From assembly GCA_900088475.1 (NCBI GenBank), contig FLMG01002936.1:1-26415 (forward strand): 26,415 bases of DNA, read 5' to 3'. A program made the translations under genes and the position numbers. Below are positions 1 to 8,971 of this stretch, piece after piece. Under the pieces are notes generated by a model, which saw nothing but the letters and a program-made list of their open reading frames with translations, did not search any database and was not told the origin of the DNA. The DNA is from Hyphochytrium catenoides. Taxonomy: Eukaryota > Sar > Hyphochytriomycetes > Hyphochytriales > Hyphochytriaceae. Numbering within the stretch: the stretch's first letter is position 1; every line of letters starts with the position of its first letter.

Positions 1-47
1 AGCTTCAGAGACTTGACGAGGCGTGTAGGTTCCTGGAGGCCATTACT

Positions 48-455
48 TCAACCAGCATTGCTCATTTGAACTGGATCTGCTACCTCACCAGCTATTGCTG
101 TCTTGTGGTGCTTCGGAGAAGGTGGTCTCCTCGCAAAGCAGCTTCCAAATACAGGCTTAAAGGTGAAAGGATGGTCCTGACGTAGGCTGGTCTCGCCTTC
201 AGACTCTCTGTTCTCCTCTTCGGGGCCATCTAAGGGCAGTCGCTTGTTTCTCTTGGATTGAGAGTTTGATCGAAAGTCTAAAAAGCAGTAGTAGGTAATA
301 AAGCATGACTAACATGAAGCACCTATGACGAGTAACAACACCGAAAGTAAATTTAGCCCCTTGACCGCCTACGCTAGAGCTCCGAAAAGCTGGACTCTTT
401 CCAGATCCGCAGAGTCGTAGAGCAAAAGGCTTTCGAAAGCCGTCTCCTCTGCCAT
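48..455 (-). CDS. Unrecognised two-exon gene at left edge
   Basis: No family recognised. On the minus strand an ATG at 455 opens MAEETAFESLLLYDSADLER. That frame reaches a possible GT donor at 395 (exon 455-396, 20 codons). The next open block (308-48) starts after an AG acceptor, joins in phase 0 and ends in TGA, giving about 106 residues. Its central part is clearly protein-like: a basic SKRNKR patch, an acidic PEEENRESEG stretch, then an aromatic/basic segment containing HPFTFKPVFG. An alternative acceptor at 279-278 has the better pyrimidine tract but would need a phase-1 upstream exon, which I could not find. A GTGAGG donor near 90 also means the real gene could continue left out of the window. 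The gene is divergent from eS10. Coding nature of 48-277 is fairly likely; start and end are uncertain. Confidence 0.4.
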
Positions 456-1271
456 GACCTGTCGGGGGTTCTTAAAACAACTTTTGGCGTGAAGTGGGTT
501 AGGTGCACCTGTACTGACCGCTGCACCTGTCCTGGTCGTCATCCATCATGGTGGCTGTAGCTCCAGAGTCTGAATCAAGACATAGCTATGCGTGAGATTA
601 GAAGACTAGTATTCGTTCGGGACTCTCCCATGCATGAATGTCAGATTTTGAAGCTCCAATGAATCTCAGTTTCTATGTCTGCATTAGTCTTATAATCATT
701 GCCGCAAATCACGATAAGTCAAATTCCGTTTGAGCTCCGCTGCTCTGCAGCCAAACCGATACTGAAAACCCTATGGCAGAGCGATTCTCGAACGGTCTCC
801 TATTAGCGCTCGGATGTATTTACGTCTGGCAAAATTGGCTTTGCTACGGATAAGCGTTCCGCTTCCAAATTCTTACTTTCTCCCCACAACTTCAAGCTGA
901 AGACATAGCTCTGTAGTAACTCTCGGGCAATCAAGTCAAGCCACTTGGATGAGTAGATGTGTGGCTTCGCAAAAAGTATCGGTTATCGAGATGAGGCTAC
1001 CTGTGATAACTAAGTAACAATTCTTTGGTTGCTGGTCGATAGATTTCTGGAGTTCCCCCTGTAGTTCTGTGAAGATAATAATACGGCTAATCGATGACTC
1101 GATGTAGTGTCATTCAAACAATGAAGCTCGCTGTAGTAATACGAAATGGCGGCGATGGCGGCGGCACCAGCGCTTCAGCCACCCGATTGTCATGCTCTAT
1201 CGAGCCTCTTCTTGCGTCTGCATTACTTCGTAATCTGGAGACTTCTTCACGCATAATTGCAGGTTGCAAAC
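456..1271. other. Divergent intergenic gap, left gene / eS10
   Basis: About 0.8 kb between two divergently oriented genes, presumably holding both promoters and the 5'UTRs. I saw no convincing exon, TATA box or repeat. The short overlapping ORFs on both strands at 1094-1327 have no protein-like composition and overlap the eS10 start. Confidence 0.5.
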
Positions 1272-2410
1272 ATGCTTGTTCCAAAGAAAGACCGTATCGC
1301 AGTCTACTCATACCTCTTCCAAGGTAAGATGTTGGATAATGTGCCGTAGTCGCGTTTATCCTCTGCTTAGCGAGGTGCAGATTGCTAGGTTTGATGGGCT
1401 AGAAGTAGTTCCAAAGAGCAGTTTCACCTAGGACGTGATCTTGCATTCGTGGTACTTGTGGCCCGGCAGGGTGAGGGCGCAGTTTAACAGAGCATCTCTC
1501 TCTCTCTCTCTTTACAGAGGGGGTATGTGTGGCTAAGAAGGACTTCATCAAGGAGAAGCATGATGAAATTGACGTTTCAAACCTTTACGTCATCAAGCTC
1601 CTGACTTCCTTGAAGTCACGTGGCTATGTTAGAGAGACCTTCAGCTGGTAGGAGGCCTCAACTATGTTTTGGTAGATCTATATTTCTGGCTTACTGGGAG
1701 CTGTTGCCATTGACAGGCAATACTACTACTGGTACCTGACCACCGAGGGTATCGAGTACCTCCGCGAGTACCTTCACCTGCCTCAGGAGATTGTTCCAAA
1801 CACTCTCAAGAAGGCTGCTGCTCGCCCTCCACGTCCTGCTGGTCCTCCTCGTGATATGGGACGTGGTCCTCGTTTCGGCGACAAGAAGATTGGCCCATCT
1901 GGCGAGTTCAACCCTGAGTTCGTAAGTGCCGCCCTGCTAACTTTGAGCTTTGAACAGCAGTCGCGCTCCTCTCTGCATTCTGTTATACTTCCACTTCTCG
2001 ACTCTTATCGTTGCCACCTGGATGGGTCGATTCGACAACATCGCATTCCTATCGTCTCTGGCTCCAACTCTCTCTTCCGAGAGAGCACAGTGAGCTGGGC
2101 AAGGACGGACATGCGCTAGCATCCAGAAGATAGAATTCTAGGCGTTTGGTTGGGCTGGGACGCTCTTGAAGCCCTCTGTTTCCATGGTTTTTGATAGTTC
2201 GTCTCAGTCCCGACGCCACAATCCTTAGCCTATTATTCACACTTGGAGTTACTCTTTCCTCCCTTTAGCTGTAATGTTTCTCTATTTACTAATTTTCTCA
2301 CTCCTCTGCTTACTTTGTAGCGCCGCGAGGGTGGCTTTGGCCGTGGAGGCCAGGATGGCTACCGCCGTGAGGGTGGCGGCCGTGGCTTCGGTCGCGGTGG
2401 CCAGCAGTAA
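1272..2410 (+). CDS. RPS10: 40S ribosomal protein eS10
   Basis: Small-subunit ribosomal protein eS10, a cytosolic component of the 40S head. Four exons join in frame: 1272-1323, 1518-1647, 1717-1921 and 2321-2410 (477 nt, 158 aa). The start [17 protein letters not shown] matches the eS10 N-terminus (human begins MLMPKKNRIAIYELLF). It is followed by [17 protein letters not shown], a W[15 protein letters not shown] block and [11 protein letters not shown], the winged-helix hallmarks. The tail (about residues 128-158) is Arg-Gly-rich, with repeated GGFGRGG and GGRGFGRGG, as in other eS10 proteins. Length is close to human (165 aa). Intron 1 uses a (CT)n tract before its TTTACAG acceptor. Intron 3 (1922-2320, 399 bp) is the longest. 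An AATAAA lies 15 nt after the stop. Identification is secure. Confidence 0.96.
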
Positions 2411-2963
2411 GGAGTTCTCTTGTTAATAAATTAGTGATCGAGGTCTCCCTATATCTCCAGACGTCAATAAAGTGTGACCTGCTACGCTCTTTCTCCTTAT
2501 TGGTGTACCGTCTTCAATTAAAAGGCGATACGCATAGTACCTCTCGCCTATCAGCCCATCCTCTTCAGCTGGTAAGTGTTATGCTGCAGCACATCTTTCT
2601 CTTGGTCTTCCAGCACATTTGCTTTTCAGACCCCACCACGTCGAACCTCCAACGACAACTTTTCCTCTTATAATAGCCTCTTAGCTATCGTTGTAGCGAT
2701 AATGCATGATGGTGCTGTCCTTTGCTATGAAAGGATGTTGTACCGCATGAAGAGGGGACCCTGCCACAATGATAATAGGTCAGAGATATAAAGTATACTC
2801 TTTAACTGCGCGAAGGTAATGGGGACAGAGATGCAAGTGGCAGAGCAAGAAAGGTTGGGAGAGAGCGTTGGAAAGGGCACTTTAATATTTGTGTGTCAGC
2901 ACGTGTAGGCTACTAGATAGAGACTGGATGCATCACAGTGTGCTTAGTGTCATTATCGACAGA
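2411..2963. other. Convergent 3' gap between eS10 and coiled-coil gene
   Basis: About 550 bp separating the 3' ends of two convergent genes. Apart from the AATAAA hexamers near 2425 and 2466 nothing was recognised. The plus-strand ORFs at 2434-2791 look like chance reading frames in untranslated sequence. Confidence 0.45.
2425..2430 (+). terminator. AATAAA poly(A) signal after eS10
   Basis: A canonical AATAAA starts 15 nt after the eS10 stop codon. A second AATAAA lies at 2466-2471. Whether this organism uses the hexamer is unknown, so this is a positional inference. Confidence 0.4.
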
Positions 2964-3666
2964 CTACGTTTCTTCTATCCACCGGACATCACCGGTTCCT
3001 AGCTGGTAATGCTGTTCCACAATGCGAAGCTCTCTATCAAGCCTTGACTGAATCTGTACAAGCAAGTAACTTCAGTTAGTGGCATGAACCTGGAAGGTTT
3101 GATACGAAGCAAGCGCTATAGAGCAGCCATTAAGTTAAGGAAGGACCCCTGATAACGTAGCCATTGCACAACTAAGATCGGACAGACGCAGGGACTGAGG
3201 GAGCATGACAAAGACATATAAGAGGGGTTAAGGGAGTCTTCCGACTCGCAGACAAAACGACGTCTACCTGGAGAATGAGCTTCTGAGCGTCGCGACGCTT
3301 TTGCTCGCTCAGTAGAGCACTTTTGAGGTGAGCAACCTCCTTGAGGTTATCCAAGGCCGTTCGCGACTTGTTGGTCTGCTGAGCTACCCTGAGCTGTTGC
3401 TCCTTTGATGAGATCAAACCTAACACTGCGTCTATTGCCTAAGTCAAAGTAGGTGAAGGGCAATGTGAAACCCTTATTCAAGCGCCTTACAACTTCAGTA
3501 ATAAACTCCAATCTCGCACCTTGATTATTGAAGCATTACTGCTGAGGTCACATTCTAGGCCTTGCTGACTTAAGAAGTTCTTGATCGTCAGCACCTCCAA
3601 CGGTGCCCTAGACTCCTCTAATCTCTGAGTGTTTTCGTCCTGTCTACTCATAAATCCATGTTCCAT
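2964..3666 (-). CDS. Small coiled-coil protein, weakly SSX2IP/ADIP-like
   Basis: Three minus-strand exons join without frame breaks: 3666-3520 (49 codons), 3438-3268 (57 codons) and 3053-2964 (29 codons plus TAG), giving 135 aa. Both introns are in phase 0 and have GT and AG ends (TTAG and GTACAG acceptors). An ATG at 3651 (MSRQDENTQR) would give 130 aa and is an equally good start. The product is hydrophilic and helical. After LTIKNFLSQQGLECDL comes a segment with VLGLISSKEQQLRVAQQ, then KRRDAQKLILQ and RELRIVEQHYQL, spaced like a coiled coil. A short helix followed by an 'xAVLxLIxxKEQQ' segment and a coiled coil faintly recalls the SSX2IP/ADIP (Msd1) centrosomal family, but that family is far longer. 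A donor-like GTGATG near the end leaves open that the gene continues. Function unknown. Confidence 0.6.
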
Positions 3667-4268
3667 TATAATAACGCAGGGGCAGGCGAACGGAAAAGGA
3701 CCTGCGGGAACTGTGGAAATAGTTACCCCGATTGCGAAGCGCTTGGCACCATTGCTTATCAAACAACGTAACGTCGTAAACTTGGCAGACGGAGGCTGCA
3801 CTCTACCTTATACGCGCGTTAGGCCCACTAGCCAGCTTAGAACAAGACCAGCTCTGCACACGCACCAAGAGACATCGGTTGTTAGAACTCTGCTAAAGCT
3901 CTTCTCTGTCTCAATCATGGATCATAGAGAATGAAGCCCCAATCATCTCCTTGTACAATAGTCTCCTGGAGGATCTCTGAAAATGGGAGGTTAATTAGCT
4001 CCCGGAGGACATCTGTACTGGCTTCTGATTCTGGGGTGGTGTAGAGAATCTTTTTCTGAAGATTCACGACGAAGATCTGCAGATTTTTTTACCCCTAGGA
4101 AAAGTTCTCATTGTTCCCAGCTCGCTGTTGGCCGAGGTCTCTGAGTCAAAGCATGCCCGGATGAACGTGCGAAGGGGGAAGCGATCTTAGTATGAGCTCA
4201 GAATGTTAGGGTAAGGTCAGGAGTATTGACTCACTGAAGGCTCACATTTCCCGCAAGACTGTCTCCGC
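3667..4268. promoter_or_regulatory. Divergent promoter gap, coiled-coil gene / AP endonuclease
   Basis: About 600 bp between divergent start codons, presumed to hold both promoters. The TATAATGGAA-like string on the minus strand just upstream of 3666 overlaps the start region and may be chance. An in-frame TGA at 4227 closes the AP endonuclease frame upstream of its first ATG. No motif is strong enough to call. Confidence 0.35.
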
Positions 4269-4496
4269 ATGCTAAGGGTGGCCAGCCTAAGAGTGGCTGT
4301 CGGAGGCGTTTTCGGTCGAAGAGCTCTGCATGAGGGACTCATTCCCGTCGGAGCTAGGACTACGATTTCTCTAGCACCGGTTCTAGCCTTGCCCTACTCT
4401 CTTCTCAGCGGGACCTGCGTGGAAACTATCCCTCGAAGACAAGTCAATTCTCTAGTCTCTGGTGACCGGGAGACAGAACAGCAAGCAGACGGAGAT
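4269..4496 (+). other. Putative mitochondrial/plastid presequence of the AP endonuclease
   Basis: Residues 1-76 of the long form, before a second in-frame ATG at 4497 (M77, MAPATRSGQRKGK). The stretch begins MLRVASLRVAVGGVFGRRAL: arginine- and hydrophobic-rich, with no acidic residue for the first 21 positions, as expected of an amphipathic targeting helix. It ends in an acidic linker. M77 opens a strongly basic, nuclear-style tail. Two starts could therefore give organellar and nuclear forms of one repair enzyme. The reading frame is seen; targeting is inferred. Confidence 0.5.
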
Positions 4497-7400
4497 ATGG
4501 CGCCTGCCACGAGATCGGGACAGAGGAAGGGCAAGACAACTGCCACAGTTGTGAAGAAGACTGCCAAGACAAAGGCCAGTAAGGGGAAAGTCACAGAGGA
4601 GAAAAAGGTAACCGTCCGGAAGGAGACGACCAAGAGTCCGAACAAAAAAGTAGGGAAGGAAACGATAGAGAAGGTCGTTAAGAAGACGACAAAGACCGCT
4701 AAGTCCGTGGCAGCTAGCCCCAAGAAAACTAAGGTCAGCCTCTTTTTCTCCCATGTCCGGTCAGACCTGAACCGCCTAACAACCTCTTCACTGCTAGGGC
4801 TCCAAGCTCAAGGAGAAGGAGACGAAAGCAGCTAAGAACGTGAAGGCCGACAAGAAGGCCAAAGAGCCGATCGTGAGAGAGAATGCAGTCATACCAGAGT
4901 ATGCGTCGCCGCCTGGTCTGAAGCTTGTCTGCTGGTGATGCATGAGCTAACGCATTAAGAACAGGGTAGTAAAGAGTGATAAGTGACGGGCCGATGCAAG
5001 GGGCCAAGGACGATTCGACAGCCAAACTGGAAGAAAGATCGGAAAGAGATGGGAAACAGAACGCTGGCGGTGTGCACTTATCATTCGCGAAGTGAACTGT
5101 ATCAGTCCAGGACTTTTAAGGGGATGAGCTTCAAGGAGGGGCTGAAGGGTGTGGAAGAGGAAGGGCTTCATCAAGACAGATTGAGGAGTAGACGACATGG
5201 CGGAAAAAATCCTTAGCTCTCTCTCTCTTTCTCACTCAGGAACGTGAACGGGATTCGTGCCCTGCTTGGCCGTGGCCATCAGCTTAAGCGGTACATTGAG
5301 GCAGAGAAGCCAGACGTAGTCTGCTTTGGAGAGACAAAGATTTGCGAAACAGAGAAAAAAAATGTAGGAGCTCTATTCTATAGTTGAAGAAGAAAGACTC
5401 AAGTTATCTCTTCTATAGCTGGAGATGGAACTGGAAGGTTACCCTCATGCCTACTGGAACTTCGCCGAAAAGAAAGGTCAGGTTGATAGCCCTCCCAACT
5501 CTAGATTTTGAGAATTCCTCAGTCAAAGTCTGCCCCTATTATGGATAGTATCTTCCCCTAGCTTGCTAGCTTGCTACGTATAGGCGACCTTCTAACACAG
5601 TCACTATTCACCACTGTCTACCCCTTGTTTCCCCTCTTGTGTACACATGGTTATCTCAGGCTATGCAGGCACAGGTAAAGTGACTCATCTGTCCCGAGTT
5701 CTGAGAAACACGCTCTTCCTTCTGTCCTGTCTTATCAGGTGTCCATGCCTTGTCACTCCCTTTGCCTTTGGGTTCTTCTCCTTGCCTCTATCTCTTGTTC
5801 AATGTCGCCCCGCGGTCTCGTTTACCGCGAGTCTTAGACGGATTCCTTTACTAGCCATCTTTTCCAAGAAGGAGCCTCTGGATGTCAAGTACGGGATGGG
5901 CATAAAGAAGCATGACACGGAGGGTCGCCTGATCGCGCTGGAATTTGACAGATTTTGGCTAGTTCACTGTTATGTAAGAGCATCATCTACTTTGCTCGTA
6001 CAAGGGCCGTCCTATTCCCAGGCCAATTATAAGGAAGGGTGATTATAGCGGAATAGAAGCAGACGCGAGGTGACCAAGCAGGGCTGAGAGAGATCAACAG
6101 AGTCAAGACTGTGGCTCACTGCTGTCGTCCTGCTTCTCTTTCTTCTACGGTGGCAGTCTTCTTCTCTTCTCGCCTCCCTTGGTCTCTCTGTTTGTTTCTA
6201 ACACTCCTTGTTACCATCCTACGCTCCGACGACCTAGGTCCCTAATGCCGGCAGCGATTTGTCACGGTAAGAGGATGCAAGAGCCCTGGGTTGGAATGGT
6301 TTAGACGGTTCAAAGGGAAAGCTTTTTCAGAAAGTCAAGAGCATGACAGGCCTCCTGTGTTTTGAGGGTTATAGTTGATCTCTTGTGGAAGTATATAGCG
6401 CACAAAATGTTAGAGGGGCCAATAGACTTCATCCCTAGAGGCAGCTGACTTTCATCCTTCATCTCACACTACTTCCTTTCGCTTCATCAGGTTAGACTAT
6501 CGCACCAAGGAATGGGACGCCGATCTTAGAGAATATGTGCAGAAGCTTGAGAAGGAGAAGCCCACGGTGCGGACTTTCACCCCGTTACAATCTTTGTTGG
6601 TTAACTCTTCTTGCAGAGTATACTATTTGGCCCTCCTGTGCAAGCTGTTTTCAGCTCTATTCATCGCCTCTATTTGCTTTACAATGTATTGACTCCTCCA
6701 CGGAGCTGTCTTCCGTGTCCCCTCACCTCTGACCCTCCATCCCATCCCATAGACGATCCTTTTGTGCTATGATAGCAGAAGAGCCTTGACAATTCTTGGC
6801 TGTCGCTGAATTCTCCGCTCATTGCCACTCTCTCTCTCCTCTGTTCATACTACTTCATCATGACAAAATTTCCTTTACTTACCATCAGATCGTGTGTGGA
6901 GATATGAATGTGGCTTATGAGGAGATAGATATCCACGACCCTAAGTCCAACGTAAGAGGAGTTCTGCCGTAGTACTTTCTTTTCTGCCAGGCTCATTATA
7001 TACCATCACCCGTCCCTGAGTGGACGTCCCGCGTGTTCTTCTCTGTCTAAAGTCTTAGTATCTTCCCTTCCTGTCGTTCCACCACTGTGTCGGCCACTCG
7101 TCATGGCTCTTCTCATCCATTTTAATTTGCTTATCAACGGTTAAACGACCCTGCGTGTCTTAGAGGAATAAATCTGCTGGTTTCACGGATGCAGAAAGAG
7201 AGAGCTTCGGTGTACTCTTAAAGCAAGGATATGTAGATACATGGAGGGCCCAACATCCCGATGTGCAGAAATACTCCTACTTCTCGTATCGGTTCAACTG
7301 TAAGGCCAAAGACAAAGGTAAGATGACACCCGTAGGGGGCAGGAGACCTACGATATCCTGTCAGAGAATCACTTTCACTTCAAGATCTTAGCTCTCTACT

Positions 7401-7597
7401 CTTGCATATGGAGTTGCGCGTGTGTTCGTCTCTTACAATGTCTGGTGCTCGGTCTGGTCTCTTCAGGGTGGCGAATAGACTATTTTCTCGTGTCGAAAAA
7501 GCTTGAGAAAGCCATGGTAGACTCTTTCATCAGAAGGGAAATTGAAGGGAGCGACCACGTCCCCATTGGGCTTATCCTCAACGAAGACAGTCTCTAG
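4269..7597 (+). CDS. AP endonuclease, ExoIII/APE1 family, 11 exons
   Basis: Base-excision-repair apurinic/apyrimidinic endonuclease, which nicks DNA 5' of an abasic site. Eleven exons join in phase: 4269-4733, 4798-4934, 5240-5363, 5419-5476, 5660-5674, 5855-5973, 6238-6266, 6491-6566, 6889-6951, 7164-7317 and 7467-7597 (1371 nt, 456 aa). All catalytic positions are present: WNVNG (N202), GETK (E232), CYVPNAG (Y306), CGDMNVAYEEID (D346, N348), GWRIDYF (D418) and GSDH (D443, H444). The alignment runs without gaps against the Bacillus ExoA type, for example GYAGTAIFSKKEPL and MGIKKHDTEGR. Residues 77-195 are a Lys/Ala/Thr-rich, histone-H1-like extension replacing the short basic tail of animal APE1. 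Residues 1-76 look like an organelle presequence. Exon 5 is 15 nt and exon 7 is 29 nt. Canonical QETK is GETK here. Very sure of the family. Confidence 0.95.
5660..5674 (+). other. 15-nt microexon of the AP endonuclease
   Basis: Exon 5 is only 15 nt, flanked by a TTATCTCAG acceptor and a GTAAAG donor, phase 1 on both sides. It encodes most of GYAGTA, the conserved G-Y-x-G-T/V-A loop of ExoIII/APE1 enzymes. Skipping it would keep the frame but delete five residues of the fold. Leaving it out of the model breaks the otherwise gap-free match to ExoA. Confidence 0.8.
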
Positions 7598-7843
7598 TGG
7601 CCCACGCCCAGATACTAGAGAGCTGACTGAACCCGGTGTAAACCTGAGCCTGAGCAGCGGAAGTACAGCCTTGAATATATCTGTAACATTAGAGGGAAGA
7701 CGCAGAACGAGTGGAAGACTTTTGACTACTATTATCAGTTACAATGTGGATGAGGCGCCACTTTGGGCCACGGAAGGGAAAATTCGATAGGAGAGAAAGG
7801 CGAGCTCTAGGAGAACTCACGCATAAATAAGCTAGGACTAACG

Positions 7844-8971
7844 CTATCTATAACTCTTAAGGTACGGATGGCTCCCGCCAAACTGTTGAATCATTTGAAG
7901 CCTACTCCCTGCCTGCACCGTGTCGTAGTCTTCGAGAAGCTGCCTACCCACCATCAACCGGATATGACTAGATGGCATCTGAGTCGCCTGAGAAAGAGAC
8001 GGAATAGGGGGACGTTTGGATGAACAACGAGGTGGAGAGTAGACTTAGTACTAAACAGCGGCGAGGAAGAGGAAGCACGTCATCCACTTCAAGATTGGAG
8101 CTAGAAAGGGGTGAGAGAATAGTAATTGGCCTGAAAGATCGCAAGAGAATGAGAGCCGCAGGGCATTCCACGGCGCAAGGTTATCTACCCAGCGGTCCTA
8201 TACAGCGCATTCTTAAGGAGAAAAGGCGGGCACATCAACAAGCTCAAAGAAACAACGGAGGCCCCAAACAACCAAAAGATTAGCGCGTCTCTACCTCTTC
8301 TATGAGATGTTTTAGCTGATCCACCCGTATGCACTGACTCGGGATCTCTAGCTGCAGCTCATGGCCCCTTAAAGTTCTGACTGTAATCAGAGGGGCCGTG
8401 CAATCCATCATCATTGCATCCTCTTTGAACACATCTTTCTCAATCCGACTCTTCTCGCATTCTGTAAGACAAAGCTTTTTCCAGGGCACGTTGCTTTCAT
8501 CAATGAGAGGCTTGTGAGGGGCGTTCCAGACGTGTTCATGAGAGACGTCAAAGGCTGAGAATGTCTTTCTTTTCCGCGAGTCTTGACGTGGAGACACAGA
8601 AAACGTCTCTCGATGGAGACCAGCTACGTGAGAAACAAGGCTGGGTAAGAGGGAGGAAGATAAAATGCAGCGACAAGACGAAAGCACACTAAGAGTGAGA
8701 GATACAGGTAAACCGCATCTTCTTGAGATTTTCAACGCCAATTCCGCTTACGAGTCGGTTCACGGTACAGATATCTACCTCTTGCTATAGCGTCCATGTT
8801 CTCCAAACTTAACGACAGTCCCTTTCCAGCGGCGAACTTGCCCGGAAACTCCATCACTAGCGAGAGGATTGGCTTTGTCTTCACTCCTGTCCTTGATTTA
8901 GCTGAAGGAGGCTGAAAGCTAGTAGCGCTCAGCCTTACTAGGTCTATTCTCAGGGAACCACTTTCATTCAT
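7844..8971 (-). CDS. Ubiquitin-like domain protein with Gly-Gly and short C-terminal tail
   Basis: Three minus-strand exons, 8971-8752, 8623-8295 and 7987-7844, join in phase 1 then phase 0 to give 230 aa. Residues 153-221 form a complete ubiquitin-like fold. ITVRTLRGHELQLEIP supplies the first hairpin, VDQLKHLIEE the helix, IRLMVGRQLLEDYDTV the 'RLIFAGKQLEDGRTL' equivalent, and SRLQMIQQFGG the last strand. It closes with Gly220-Gly221 followed by nine residues, SHPYLKSYR. The 150-residue N-terminal part is unrecognised: a hydrophobic MEFPGKFAAGKGLSL stretch, a basic RQDSRKRK patch and an acidic middle. Exon 1 ends in a GTAAGC donor, and the last acceptor follows TCTTTCTCAG. Intron 2 spans 7988-8294 and fully contains an unrelated plus-strand ORF. 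A conjugated modifier or a Ubl-adaptor are both possible. Confidence 0.75.

Noticed and set aside
5675-5854. Reading frame through AP endonuclease intron 5 (ORF 5647-6042), and an extra GV codon pair before AIFSKK
   Set aside because: Joining 5674 directly to 5855 gives a gap-free GYAGTAIFSK match to ExoA. No valid donor exists for an extra tiny exon at 5739.
8020-8283. Plus-strand 87-aa basic ORF, and the adjacent small frame from 7868 (MAPAKLLNHLKP...)
   Set aside because: They lie antisense to intron 2 and exon 3 of the ubiquitin-like gene. Exon 3 completes a recognisable ubiquitin fold, so the plus frames are shadows.
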